DNA of 64,000 nt, from assembly GCA_036417435.1 (NCBI GenBank), contig CM070905.1:71131092-71195091 (forward strand), read 5' to 3'. The notes beneath the pieces were generated by a model. That model was not told the DNA's origin and did not search any database. It saw nothing but the letters and a program-made list of their open reading frames with translations. This stretch comes from Inia geoffrensis (taxonomy: Eukaryota > Chordata > Mammalia > Artiodactyla > Iniidae). Below are positions 25,118-38,540 of the stretch, piece after piece. Position 1 is the first letter of the stretch; the number at the start of each line of letters is the position of its first letter. A program made the position numbers and the translations under genes.

Positions 25118-25775
25118 TCAAAACCCAGGATGTGGTAAAAGGAAACCCTAGTGCACTGCCGGTGGGAATGTAAACTGGTGCAGCCACTATGGAGATCACT
25201 ATGGAGGTTCTGCAGTAAATTAAAAATAGGACTATTATACAATCCAGCAATTCCACTTCTGCATATACATCCAAAAGAACTGAAATCAGGGCCTTGAAGA
25301 GAGATCTATACTCCCATGTTTGTAGATTACTCATGATAGCCAAGACAAGGAAGCAACCGAATGTCCATTGAGGCATGAATGGAAAAAGAAAATGTGGTAT
25401 ATAGATACAATGTCTATGTTTATTCAGCCTTTATAAAGAAGGAAATTCTGCCATTTGTGACAACACGGATGAGCCTGGGAGACATCATGCTAAGTAAAAT
25501 AAGACAGACACAGAAGAACAAATACTATCAATACATGATACCACTTATATGTGGAACCTAAAATAATCAAGTTCACAGAGCAGAGAGTAGAATGGTGGTT
25601 GTCAGGGGCTGGAGGGAGGGAGAAATAGGAAAGTAATAGTAAAAGGGTACAATGTTTTGTTTATACAAGATAAGTCCTAGAGATCAACTGTACAGCATAG
25701 TGCCTATAGTTATCAATACTGTATTATATACTTAAAAACTTAGTAAGAGGGTAGATCTTATGTTGTGTCATGATC
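25118..25775 (+). mobile_element. Old L1 3' end
   Basis: 'gtgcactgccggtgggaatgtaaa', 'actatggaggttctgcag', 'atgtggtatatagatacaatg' and 'tggtggttgtcaggggctgg' mark the ORF2 C-terminus and 3' UTR in order. Reading frames are broken. It runs into GATA repeats at its right end. Confidence 0.85.
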
Positions 25776-25782
25776 ACAAGAT

Positions 25783-25822
25783 AGACGATGATAGATAGAT
25801 AGATAGATGATAGATAGATAGA
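25783..25822. repeat. (GATA)n microsatellite
   Basis: Imperfect gata/gatga units directly after the L1 3' end. Confidence 0.9.
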
Positions 25823-27889
25823 GTGGGAGAAATGAACCTCGGGATTCTTAGACTGCATTACTAAACATTTTCCAATGTTGTTTTGTCCTTTTTAAAAAGA
25901 AAATTCTTCTGGATCTCTGATTACAGAAAACTGCTTTTACTTATAATCCATATAAAAGTACTTTTTACCCAAGAGGATAATATATATGTTTTAGATCCTG
26001 TGTAATTTTTAGAAAACATGCTAGAAGGTCATACCTATTATATTTCTCCTGATTTGATAACCTTGAAGATTCCTAAATAATGGTCTTAGAGTAGATGTGA
26101 GAATTAGACTCCTTGAGGCTAATTCCTAACAAAGCATCTAGGAAGCTTGCCAGAAGTACGTGTAGACAACTCTGAGCAACACAGAACGGGGAGGATTGTG
26201 TTCCCGAGCCCAGTGAGCCAGGGTAGCATGTTTTATCTATGAGGGATATGCCTTTGGGTATGTGTTTCAGGGGAGAGAAAGTGCAAAGAGGGGTGAAGCA
26301 AGAAAGACTGAAGCTGAGGAGATTCAGTAGAAAGAATAGATTTTTTTCATAATACTGTTAGAAGTTAGGCCAAGCGATTCTCAGGGGAGCCAATTCATTA
26401 GTTTTTTCATTCTTGATGAATTCAGTATGAAGTTGAACAGAGAGAATGTTCTCCCCTTCCGCCAAGAGAGACAAAATTTTTCTCTGCCAAGTTTGAAGAA
26501 TACAATTAAACTCATTAAGCACGTCTGAGATCTCGCTTCTATCTCATTCTAATTTTTCCTTCTGGCCTGCATAACATGACCTTCTTCACAGCACATGTAG
26601 ATGGATAAAGACTTCGAAGAGAAGCCTGGTTTTGCTCACTCTAAAGACAACACGATAGTCTGTTAGGAGAGAGGTCTGGGGAGGTGGAGAAGAACCAAGC
26701 CTACTGAGAAGGCTGTGATTTATCAGGCTGCCTACGTCTTCTTAATTTTTTCTGAGTCTTGTATACCTTGAAACTGGCGAGGTAAAAATCTTTAGCGTGC
26801 TCAGTGGCTTAGATTACAGCACACAAGGGAAAGAAAAGAAAAAACTCCACACACACACTCCAAAAATGTAACTGACCAAGAAAGCCACGTAAATATCTAA
26901 ACCGCAAATCACAAGATGGTTGATCACATGCTGAAAACCAATCATAGCCAAAGGTTCAGAAACCCCTGAAAAGGTCATTACTTTCTTTCCTGGTGTATTT
27001 TCCTCACATTCCACTAGCATTGTCAGGAATGTTGTCATATAGAAATGACCACACAGCTTGTCAAATCATTCTTGATGCAAAACCACAAAGGATCCATTAA
27101 CAAACAAAATGACAAATGTTGAGTATGCAGGTTACCTAGCAGTGCAAAACTCTCACAAAAATCTCCATTTTTTTTTTTTTTTTACTGGATGTGTACTTTC
27201 CCCCATGGCCTCACCAATTGTGGAAAAGAAACCAACATCTTATAAACCAGATAACCCAGAAACAAGTCATCTATGCCACCAAGTATTGACCTTTGCTGAA
27301 TTTCCATCTACTACTGAAACATGGCTTCATGTTAATCCATAGTGTGTCCCTCATCACCCACCGTTAGAATGATCCACCTTAAAAATTCTTTCATTTATTT
27401 TCAGCTGCGATCTTCTTTCCTCTGCTACAACTTTAATCTCTCTTATGGTTCTTTTTTTTTTTTTTTAGTACAAAGAAAATAACTTGAATTTTTTTATTTA
27501 CAAGATTTAAAATTTATTTTTGGCAAGACTCTCCAACCCCAAAACTAATCATCATTTCTGGAGTCTCACTTACATAATCACCCTCCCACTAAGTGACAGT
27601 AGCCATGGCCAGCTTTGCCCATCAGTGCTGCCTCTGTGAAAGTCTACCTAAATATAGTCCACCACCTATGCGTCTGTTTAAATAAAAAGAATTCGGCCAA
27701 TTATAAACTGAAAAATTGAACATTCCAGTTAACTTTCTGGGTAACTACTCCAAACCTATAAAAATATATATTTCCAAATATACTACTTTCTGGCTACAAT
27801 CTGAAGATAGTTAATTTGTCTAGGTTCCTATAAGGGATGAGAATTTAGCAAGAATCTAAAAAGACGTTGGGCTTTAAGAATTGACTGGT
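25823..27889. other. Unique non-coding sequence
   Basis: No gene recognised. Poly(T) runs occur at 27,168-27,183 and 27,450-27,466 without a visible SINE body next to them. Confidence 0.45.
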
Positions 27890-27990
27890 CTTTGACTAAT
27901 GGCTCTGCTTCTCTGTAAAATAGAGATAATTGGTTTCCTGAGAATTAAATGAAATGTTTATAATGCTCCTAGTGCAAGATAAGAAATCTA
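27890..27990 (-). mobile_element. MIR SINE relic
   Basis: 'cttctctgtaaaatagagataat...gagaattaaatgaaatg' matches the reverse complement of the MIR core (cctcatctgtaaaatggggataat...gaggattaaatgag). Confidence 0.6.
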
Positions 27991-28190
27991 GTAGATTCTA
28001 CCTTACATTAACTTAGTTCTCCCTCTGTATCTAATTTCTTTTCTACCTTCTCTCTTTAGGGGTAAAGACAGCTCCATGTACAGACAGTGACTCTTATCTA
28101 GATGAGGCCTGGGCTGTCTTCTATCTTATCCTCCATGTGGTTTAGTTTTTGTTATGCAATCCTTTTAATGTCAGATGTTGCTAGGCAATT

Positions 28191-28234
28191 TTTAGTTTTA
28201 GTACAAACAAAATTTAGTTTTAGTACAAACAAAA
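28191..28234. repeat. 22-bp perfect tandem duplication
   Basis: The unit beginning 'tttagttttagtacaaac' occurs at 28191-28212 and 28213-28234 without mismatch. Confidence 0.95.
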
Positions 28235-30099
28235 ATATATCCAAATGGCTTGGTCTTCACTAATGTTGCTCTTCATCCAAAATAAATGTGCTCTACTTTG
28301 TGTCAGAAGACTTGTGATGTGGCTCCAGACCTTCACAGAGCTGTGGGTGATCATAAACTTAGAAGTTTAAGAACCCCGCTACTCATGGCTAGCATAAATA
28401 CATGAAGAATGAATAGCGATAAGTGATGAAGTACTGTAAAAAAAATCCTCCTAATTAATTGGAGGGGAAAATGTACAAGTTTCAAATCATAAGCAGGCAA
28501 GAAAGAAATGTGACTTCTTTTTGGAATTCTTTATCTAAATAGCACATGGAAAATAGGACCCTTAATCTTCAGGGAGAAATTGATATGCCATAATGTGGGT
28601 AAAACATGGAAACAGGTTACTGAAATTAACCACTTTGACGAATAATCTCCTGAGGTTTGACAAATCCATACGATTTTGGACTAAAAGTTAGCAAAGGAAG
28701 GCATGAACTGCCTTCAATTACAGTTTACCAAGAGGATAATAAAACTAAAACACGCTAGATTACAAGTATTGGCTTTAGAAGATCTTTCAATATTTAATTT
28801 TGAAATGTTTTCTGATTTCCTGATCCCTGTTGTCTGATTTTAGTTATATAGGCTGTGGAAAATTGCCAGGATCATTGTTTTCGGTAGGAAGAGAACACTA
28901 TTCAAAGTAAAGGGATTTAGAAGAATTTTCTTTTATCCAAGGCTAATTGGGGGGTAGGTTTCTATATGATTCCACCCTATCTTATAGGCACATTAAAATG
29001 TCAGAGGACTTTATGGATTGTCAGATGCTGCCAGGGTTACAGTTTCAGAAATACCCACTGAGCTGGAAAGACAGGACACAGCAGTGCTATTAACAATGCT
29101 TTTGTTATTAACAGAAGTGTATGAGAAGGGAATTCAGTGAAAATGGCTCACATCCAAGTCTACAGCTAATCTTTTTTTCAGCTGAAGTTGTGGATTCTAA
29201 CCAATGGTTTAGAAGGAATGAGGTTGGTGAATCTCACAGAAGAGTTTTTGAGATACTTTTATTACACAAAAAGCTTTTGAATGAGGAAGTCGGCCTTTAA
29301 ATGGGATGGCCTCCCTCAGATACTTTATTCATTTCCAGTAAGTTGTCTTCAGAAATGAACACTGCTTCTAACTGAATAATCATAGTATTTCAACACACCC
29401 AAGGCAAACTGGGGAGGGAGAGCTGAATTATGATGAAAGCCTGTACTATTATGACCTTTCTCATGACCATAACTGATGGATGTGCCCCTGAAACACTTTG
29501 CAGGACTGTTGATATATTTAGCAATGTGCCTGTGACTCATTATGTCCATAATTTGGCAGTAAATAGGGGGCAGATTACCCCAGTGGCTATGGGGACAAGT
29601 CACTGCCCCAAGACTTGATTCTTTCATGTGAAATCACCTTCTGTAGCCTGTACAGTTGTCTCCTTTTTGAAACTGTACAGCTGGGCTCAGAGCTTCATGA
29701 GCCAAGCTCTATTTTTTTATCAGAATAAATACCAAAATAATCAAGATCAAAATGTTTCAACATCCATTTTTGTATGAATACATGTGAAAAATGCTAAAAA
29801 CTTTTCCTTAAAAGCTTATACTAACCTCTGGCTTCTGCCTGGGATGTAGAAATGTGAAAAGAGGATTACTTCTACTCTATCAACTAGAAAAAGCTGGATA
29901 CACTATAAATCCTGAATTTTTTAAACCTAGAGAACTGAAGTCACATGATATTCAACCAGTGTAAAGCTTAAGAAAAGACAGGTGTCTTTAAGGAGCGAGG
30001 GCATATGAACATGGGCTTACTAGTAAGAACAGGAGAAAGTCAGGGCTGCAATATAAGTGGGTAAAACAACCCAGTTAAAATTCTAAATAAATTCCTAAA
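28235..30099. other. Unique non-coding sequence
   Basis: No repeat family or gene recognised. The opposed frames at 29,349-29,627 (minus) and 29,430-29,618 (plus) overlap and have no domain. Confidence 0.45.
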
Positions 30100-30513
30100 G
30101 TTCAAGTGTAGGCCTTGAAAACACAGAACCCCTGGAAACTGCAGGTGCAAGAAGAATTTGTACCATATCAGTCATTCTCCATGACTCCATGATTCTCCAC
30201 TAAAAACAAAGAATAGCTCTCCCATCTCAGGTAGCAAAACCCAAATAACAAGCTACAACAGCCCACCACTGTGGGAGTGGCAAGAATAGAGAGAAGACCT
30301 CTCTAAAATATAGGTAGAGAAGATCTATTGCTGAGGGCAGAACAGGGACATTAAGAAAAATCCACTGGCAAATGAGATCTCACACTTAACAAGATAATGT
30401 TAGAAGAACATGAAGCCAGGGATACACTGAATGAACCCATAGCAACAACAAAACCCAAACCCAGCTCACCTCTGAGTAGACTGACTAACACCCTACAGTA
30501 ACAGCTCAGCAGA

Positions 30514-30599
30514 AGAATAGTGGACCCATTTCCAAGCATAAATACTAGTTACCTCTAGAATAGTGGACCCATTTCCAAGCATAAATACTAGTTACCTCT
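30514..30599. repeat. 43-bp tandem duplication, two copies
   Basis: 'agaatagtggacccatttcc...gttacctct' occurs at 30514-30556 and 30557-30599 with no mismatch seen. It lies near the 5' part of the old L1, so it probably formed after that insertion. Confidence 0.95.
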
Positions 30600-31050
30600 A
30601 GTTACCTTATGCTCTACCATTCTATACATGATACCCACTATTCAATGAAAAATTATTAGATATACAAAAAAGCAAGGACAAAACAGCCCATTGATAAGAG
30701 AAAAAGAAACTGGCCGAACCAGACAGAACAAGAGGTAACCCGTATTCTGGGCCACAACATAGTGAATTTAAAATCACTATAATAAACGTATTAAAGGGTC
30801 CAGCAGGAAAGGTGTTCAACATGCGTGAACAGATATTGAATTTCGGTGGAGATATGAAAACTATAAGAAGAGTCAATTGGAAATGCTAGAAACAAATACA
30901 CAGAAACAGAAATGAAGAATGCCCTCAAACATCACTTCCATAGACATGATGTGTGGCTGAAGAAAAAGGTCAGCTAATATGAAGACAGGTCAATAGAAAT
31001 TATCTAAACTGAAACACAAGGAGAAAGGGAGTGAAAAAAACGGATTAGAG

Positions 31051-31364
31051 GGGCTTCCCTGGTGGCTCAGTGGTTAAGAATCCGCCTGCCAATGCAGGGT
31101 ACATGGGTTCGAGCCCTGGTCCAGGAAGATCCCACATGCCGTGGGGCAACAAAGCCCGTGTGCCACAGCTACTGAGCTTGCACTCTAAAGCCTGTGAGCC
31201 ACAACTACTGAAGCCTGTGCACCTAGAGCCTGTGCTCCTCAACATGAGAAGCCACAACAATGAGAAGCCTGTGCACACTGCAATGAAGAGTAGCCTCCAC
31301 TCGCCACAACTAGAGAAAGCCTGCACACAGCAATGAAGACCCAACACAGCCACAAAAAAAAAAA
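31051..31364 (+). mobile_element. Long (older-type) CHR SINE
   Basis: Shares the tRNA-like head with the shorter copies (ggcttccctggtggctcag...ggttcgagccc). It then has a different, longer body of about 310 bp: 'gtggggcaacaaagcccgtg', 'agcctgtgctcctcaacatg', 'gaagagtagcctccactcgc', 'ccaacacagccacaaaa'. This matches the longer CHR type shared with other cetartiodactyls, not the GC-rich short type. Flanks 'gattagag' and 'gatgagag' suggest a decayed target-site duplication. Open frames here (31,045-31,389) are SINE sequence. Confidence 0.88.
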
Positions 31365-32482
31365 GATGAGAGCATCCAAGGGCTATCATATGATATCAAA
31401 TGGTCTAACATAAACCAACTGAAATCCTGGAAGACAAGAGAGAGAATGCAACAATAAAGATTTAAAGAGATACTGGTCAAGAATTTTCCAAAAGTAATGA
31501 GGGATATCAAATGCACAGATCCCAACAGCTCAGAGATTTCTAAGCAAGATAAATACAGTTTTTAAATAGACATATATACAATATGTTGAAAACCAAAAAG
31601 AGAAAGAAAATCTTAAAAACAACCAGAGGAAAAGACCACATTACGTACAGAGGAGCAAAGGTAAAATTCAAAAAGGTTTCTCAGTCAGAAAGTACGAGAA
31701 CAAGAAGACATGTTGAAAGGGAAAAAAAAAAAAAAAAACAAACAAGAAAACCAAAAACTTGCAACTGAGAATTCTACACACAATGAAAATATCCTTCAAA
31801 AATGATGCCAAATTAAAGACTTTTTCCAGACAAAGAAAAGATGAGACAATTAATTACCTGCACTCATGCATTATAAAATGTAAAAGAAAGTTCTTCAGGC
31901 AGAAAGAATATGATATAAGACAGAAACTGAGATTTACACAAAGAATTAAAGATCTCTGGAAACAGTTAAAATGAAAGTAAATAGAAAACAGTCGTCTCAT
32001 TTTTAATGGCATTAAAACAAAATTGACTGTCTAAAGTAAAAACAGTACAAATTTACTGTGTGTTTTTACAATATATAAAAGTAAAATCTGCAGCAACAAT
32101 AGCTCAAAGCCTGGGAATGTAGAACAGAAAGAATGCTGTTGTAAGGTTCTTAACCCTACACATTAAGAGGTATAATATTACATGTAGGCAGATGGCAATT
32201 ACTTAGAGACGTATATTATCAATGGTATGACATGAGAAAAGTATTTCTAAAACGTAAAAATAATTCAATAATGGAGCTTAATAAAATTTAAAAATAATCC
32301 AAAAGCATGTAGAAAAAAGGGAACAAAGAAAGAATGGAATAGAAAACAAGCAAAAAAGGTTTTAATCCAACCATATCAGTAATATTAAAGGCAAATGGTC
32401 AAAACTAAATAAAAATCAGAGATTATCAGAAGATGAGAAAAAAGCAAGATGCAGATAGATGCTGATTACAATAAAACCAGTT

Positions 32483-32613
32483 CGGGAATTCCCTGGCGGT
32501 CCAGTGGTTAGGACTCCATGCTTCCACTGTAGGGGCCACTGGTTCAATCTCTGGTTGGGGAACTAAGATCTTGCATGCCACGCAGTGAGGCCAAAAATTG
32601 ATAATAATAAAAA
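32483..32613 (+). mobile_element. Short tRNA-derived SINE, (ATA/AAT)n tail
   Basis: Head 'gggaattccctggcggtccag' and box-B-like 'ggttcaatctc', then 'gaactaagatcttgcatgcc' and an A/T-rich tail. About 130 bp. A perfect 14-bp target-site duplication 'caataaaaccagtt' lies at 32469-32482 and 32614-32627, inside the old L1 ORF2. Confidence 0.93.
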
Positions 32614-35600
32614 CAATAAAACCAGTTTGTATTTAAAAACTCAAATCAGTTAAAAGCAAAAATATGGGAAAGATATACCATACACATAGTAGCCAAAAGA
32701 AAGGTATAGTGACTGTATTGTCAGACAAAGTGGATTTCAGAACAAAGAATATTTTTAGGGCTAAAGAGTAACATTACAATCCTAAATGTGTATGCAACTA
32801 ACAATAAAGATCCAAAATGCAAATGTGAAAGCTGACAGACCTGAAAGCAGAAATGGACAAAATCACAATTAGAGTTGTAAACTTAAATATTCCTCTGTCT
32901 CTGTAACTGGTAAAACAAGCAGAAGAAAATCAGTGGGAATATGGAACCTGAACAAAACTAGCAACCAATGTGAGCTAACTGGCACTTATAAAACAAACAA
33001 CAGCACAATACCCATTCTTTTCAAGTGTACAAGGAACATCAACAAGACAGACCACATTCTGCCCCATGAAACAAATCCTGACCAATTTATAATAATTAAC
33101 AGCATACAAAGTATGTTCTATGATACTAAAATAACCTAAATTTCAATAACAAAAATATATTGAAAATTTCTACATATTTGGAAATTAAACAGACATAAAT
33201 AACTCATAGGTCAAAGAGAACATCGTAAGGGAAATTTATAGCATTAAATATCTATATTTGAAAAGAAGAAAGTGCTCAAGTCAATTACCTACATTTCTAA
33301 CTTAAGAAACTAGAAAAAGGGTACAAATTAAATGCAAAGCAAATAGGAGAAAATTATAAAAATGAGAAGAGAAAAATCTACAAAATTTTACAAAGAAAAT
33401 CAATGAAACCAAAAGCTGGGTTTTTAAAAAGATCTATAAAATTAATAAACCTCTAAGTAGACTGACAGAAAAAGAGGAAGAGGGGACATTACAGAGGGTA
33501 GGGAGTAGATACAAATATCAGTAATTCAACAACCCAAAAGGAGTGGACAAATTCCTTGAAAGATGCTAACTGCCAAAGTACACTCAAGACGAGATAAATA
33601 ATCTGAATCACTATCTCTTAAAGAAATTCAATTTGTAGTTAAAACTTTCCAACAAGAAAAACTCCAGGACCAGATGAATTGACTAGCAAATTCTACCAAA
33701 AACTTAAAGAACAAATAACATGAATTATACATAAAATCTTCCAAAAACTAGAGGAGAAAGGAAAACTTTCCAGCTCACGTTAAGAGGCCAGCGTTACTCT
33801 GATACCAAAACCACATGAAGAAATTACAGTGAATAGAAAACTACAAACCAATAGTCTCAATCAACATAGATGTTAAAATCCTCAACAAAATCTTAGCAAA
33901 TAAAATTCAACAATATTTACAAAATAAAATAATACATCATGGCCAAATGAGGTTACCCTGGGAATACAGAGCTGGTTCAACGTTAGAAAATCAATAATGT
34001 TATTCACTATACAAACAGACTTAAGAATGTAATTATCTCCTTGGTGCAGAGAGTCATTTGATAAAATTCAACATCCATTAATAATAAAAATTCTCAGCTA
34101 GGAAAAAAAGGGAACTTCCTGAGTCTGACCAAGTCCATTTATATAAAGAGTACAGCTAAATCATACTTAATGTAGAAACACAATGTTTTTCTCCTAACAT
34201 CATGAAAAAATCAAGGGTACCTACTCTCACCACTTCTATTTAAGATCATACTGGAATCTGAAGTCCGTGCAATAAAAAGAGAAAAATAAATAAAAAGGTA
34301 TAAGAATGGGAAAGGAGAAAAAGAACACTACTATTTGCAGACAACAAGAAAAGCCCCCAAAGATTCTACAAAAACTCTAGTAGAGTGTCACAGATACAGG
34401 CCAATATAAAAAAATCAATTTCATTTTGATATATTTACAATAACCATTGGAACTTAAATTTATACAGTAAATTTTTTTATCAAGTATATTTGCCATAGCA
34501 CCAAAAAGCATGAAATTATTAGGTATAAATCTAACAAAAGGTTATCAACATTTGTATATTGAAAACTATAAGAGCTGATGAAGGAAATGAAAGAAGACCT
34601 AAGTAAATGGAGATATATTCCATGTTCATGTATTAGAAGACTCAATACTGTTGGAGAGCTCACACTGCCTGATTTCAAGTCTTTCTATAAAGCAACAGTA
34701 ATCAAGTATGGTACTAACTATATTCAGTGGAGTAAAATGAAAAGCCCTGAATTTTACCCACACTGATACAGTCAACTAATTTTTTACTGAAGGTACAAAT
34801 GGAATTCAAATGAGAAAGGACAGTCTTTTCAACAAATGGTGCTGGAAAAATTGGACTTCAATATACAAAAAAAAAAATGGTCCTTGACCTTTATCTTACA
34901 CTGTCCACAAAATTAACTTAAAAGGGACTACAGATTTAAATGTAAAACTGTGAAGTATAAAATACCTAGAAGAAAACAAAGAAAAAAATACTTGTGACCC
35001 CGGGTTAGCCAGTGATTTGTCAGATACAAAAGCACAATCCTTTAAAAAAAAAAAAAAAAAAAGAAATTGATACATTGAAATTTATTAAAATATAAACTTC
35101 TGTTCTTCCAAATACACTGTTCAGAAAATTAAGATTAAAAACGGACTTGGATAAAATCTTTTTGAAAGACATGTTAGATGAAGAACCTGTATCTAGAATA
35201 TCTAAACTCTCCAAACTCAATAATAAGAAAAAAAAATTTTAATAGGCAAAAGATTTTAACTAAGAAGATATACAAAAAAATGGAAAATACGTATATGAAA
35301 AGATGCTAACATCTTTAGTCATTAGGAAAGTACAAATTAAAACCACAATGTGACAACACCACATACCCACTTGATTAAAAAACAAAAACAAAAAATCTTA
35401 CACAACTGACAATATCAACACTGGCAAGGATGACGAGCAACTGAAGCTCTCGTGCACTGCTGGTAGGAATGAAAAATGTTACAACTACTTTGGACATTAG
35501 TTTTGCTGTTTCTTATGAGTTAAACATACATTTACCATATGATCCAACTATCTCCTTGATTTTCACCCAAGGAAAATGAAAACTTATGTTCCCACAAAAA

Positions 35601-36073
35601 CTTATACATACTAAATGTTTACAGTAGCTTTATTCATAATCAACAAAAACTAGAAATAACACAAATATTGTTCAATTGGCAAATTCACAAATAAACTGTA
35701 TTATAGCCATATAATGGAACAACACTCAGCAAGAAAAAGGAAACAACTATTGATACACAAAACAAGAATGAATTTCAACTGCATTATGTTTAAATGACAG
35801 GAGCTAGACTCAAAAGCCCACATACTATATGATTCTACTTAGTTGTCGTTCTGGAAAAGGCAAAATTATAGGGACCAAAACAGATCAATTGTTGCCGAGT
35901 GCTGAGGATTAGGAATAAGGTGTTGATTATAAGCACAAGTGAATGTTGGGAGCTACTAGAATTGGTCTAGATCTCGATTTGGTGGTATATGCATCTATCA
36001 AAACTCATAAAATGATACACTAAAAAAGGTAAGTCTCGCTTCTTACTGTATATAAATTATATCTCCATAAAAC

Positions 36074-37550
36074 TGACCGTCCCTCCCCACACACACACAT
36101 GAACTAGAGTCCTCTGAGATTATTTCAAGCCCAGTGAGTCAGTAGTAATAAACATGTTCCAGGAAATAGAACTTACACTAACAGAACAAACGTGATATCC
36201 GCTGAATCCAAAGTGACAAGCACTGAACCAGTCTGATGATGATAATGAGAAAGCCAAATTTTATAGGCTCTATATCTGCCCCCAAAATATGCTCATAAGA
36301 ATATTTTTATTCTTCCAAAATCCCTAAGTCATCTCTTATCACCCAGACTGTCATGTCCATATGGCGTTTTTTGTCCCCTTATCGGACCCAGTTTCAGAAC
36401 CCATGCTCATCTTGCTTGCTCTTCTCCGCAATCCCGATCTGCCATCAGCACAATCCCCATGTATCCTCAACCTCCTATGTGAATGTTCCCCACACATCCT
36501 TGCCCCATCTGAAATCTGGATTCCCTTGAGGACCTGCTTCCCCTAGAGTCTTCTCACTGTCTGGCTGTTTTCACCCTTGGGCTACCAGACCAGGAGACAC
36601 AGTAGTTGTCCTTGCCATTTAATGCTGCTTCGAGATCATTGTTCTTCCCATCTCAAAAACAAAAACACAACATTCAGCAATTTAAAAGTCATGCCTGCGA
36701 TTATAGCACCCAGTATCTCTGCTTGTTGCAATCATCTACAGAGATCCATCTGACTGCCTCTCATTTTTTGAAGAGTTCAGCTCATGACTCACTCTCTTTC
36801 TCTCATCACCAGTCTTTTCACAGATCTTGTGATCTTCATATTCCTACAGAAAATCTTTCTGTTATCTTGGCTTTTCCAGTTCCTGTACCAGCTCATCTCC
36901 AGTGATCTTGTTTCCTCTGCCACTTACTTCCCAGTCATACCTCCCACAACTCCTCCCTTTCTCATCATCAGCTGATAACCTTGTTTCTTATTTCACTTAA
37001 ATTGGAAGCATTAAGAAGAGACCTTGCCCATTCTCCATCCACAGGCTTACCCACCTAACTGTAGCTCTGCCTGTGTACTCTACCGTCGTTCTTCCAGATA
37101 AACTACACATACTTCCATCTAAGCCCAGCCACTACAGCTGAGAACTGGTTCTTAGCATGGCTCACACACTGAAGGACATCACTCTCGCAACTTCTGGCCG
37201 CTCTCCCTGTTGGAATTAATCAACATTCCATGGACCATCTGAACACAATCAACTTTCAATTTCCTCTTCGTGGATTACACACTCGATGCAATCTTGGTCT
37301 CCATTCAGAGTGTCTCCCATCCCCGAGTCTCCACTCCCCTCTGGACTGCCAACTGAAGAAATTTTAGAGTTTTTTGATCAGGGATAAATTGTACCTGTAT
37401 ATCTCTAACTTTCTGACTGCTGTCTGGTCCTAGATACCCACCCCAAATCGGTGTATACAGTAGCAGAGCAGACACAGATTCTATGCTGGGATTATAACTT
37501 AACCACATTTATGAAGCAGGGACCTAATGATTCTCTGACCGCCAAGAGTC
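36074..37550. other. Pyrimidine-rich sequence, possibly an ancient LINE relic
   Basis: A C/T-rich plus strand with phrases such as 'cagtcttttcacagatcttgtgatc' is reminiscent of L2/CR1-type LINE coding relics, but I cannot align it convincingly. Plus-strand frames at 36,361-36,975 contain no recognisable domain. Confidence 0.3.
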
Positions 37551-38424
37551 TGTGCCCTCCCCACCTCCATGGATCCCAGGAACTTCCATGCTCACTCTGC
37601 TTCAGACAGCCCTGACTTGACATATTGCTGTCATTCACCCTTGGCTGGACTCCTGGTCAGGTCAGTGCTAACTCTGTGACTGCTAAGTTGACCCTGCTCA
37701 TTTTCCAAAGAAATCCAGAAGCATTATGGCAATGAAGAGAGAGAAAAATTGGAAAAGAAAACAAATAACAAGAGAGCAGGAGAAATTTAGTAATCTCTTC
37801 CTTTTCCAGGAACTTGCCTATCTAGCCCTCTGTTTCTCTTAGTTTTATGTAAATTCACACAGCCTTGCCAGACAGAAAAGGCCATGCTTCCAAGAGAAAC
37901 TTGAAACGTAACTCTTCAACTTTGATTCAGGTACCACAGGCTCTAAATATAAAACTCGAACTCAGAGCAGGACAGTGATTCCACACAAATTACCTGTCTT
38001 CTCACCAAGAATATCGGCCTACTACTCCTGATAAACAAAGGATGGGCTCTGCCCTGTGATAGATGGTACTGGCAAATAAAACGAGGATGGCCCATTTACT
38101 ATCAATCCAGCCATACAAGCCAGCGGGGAAGTCTGGAGCCCAGTTCTGGGATACAGTTGACCCATTTAGCAGCAGATCTTTCAAATCCTTTCCCAGGTAA
38201 CTCATCCCCCACTTGGTTCGTAAGCTGCCTGTGTCACAACTGGTCTTTCATTTTTCCTCCTAAATAATGTTTCCTACACTTCATTTCTTTCACTTCTTTT
38301 ACCGCTCTGTTTCCCTTAATACTTTGCTCAATTATAAAATGAGAACTCCAAAAAAAATTTACTAAGCTTGCCAACTATTTTAAATACAGGAGATGCTTTT
38401 ACTCTTATAAGTCAGTAATGCGAG
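37551..38424. other. Unique non-coding sequence
   Basis: No gene or repeat recognised. Confidence 0.45.
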
Positions 38425-38540
38425 ATTCAGGAAGTATAAAGAGGCAAAGGTCACATAAGTGAGGCCCAGTGCTCAGATATGACCTTGGAACTCTCATTCA
38501 AAAGTCCTTCTACTTTCCATCAGACCATGCTGTTATTAGT
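38425..38540 (+). mobile_element. Possible MIR SINE relic
   Basis: 'gaggcaaaggtcacataagtgaggcccagtgctcagatatga...cttggaactc' resembles the middle of MIR (aggtcacacagctagtaagtggcagagccaggattcga). Weak. Confidence 0.4.

Larger units (their letters stand above)
30100..36073 (+). mobile_element. Nearly full-length old L1, inactive
   Basis: Diverged L1 landmarks run in the right order for about 5.9 kb. They are a 5' region (30,100-30,800), the ORF1 coiled-coil/C-terminal part ('gacaggtcaatagaaattatc', 'gaaaaccaaaaagagaaag', 'tccttcaaaaatgatgcc'), the ORF2 endonuclease region ('caaagtggatttcagaacaaagaat', 'aatgtgtatgcaactaac'), reverse transcriptase ('ccaggaccagatgaattgac', 'gtttttctcctaac'), the C-terminus, and a 3' end 'ctgtatataaattatatctc' near 36,073. 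All frames are broken. Two SINEs interrupt it (31,051 and 32,483). The left boundary is approximate; the part before 30,640 is the least certain. Confidence 0.8.
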
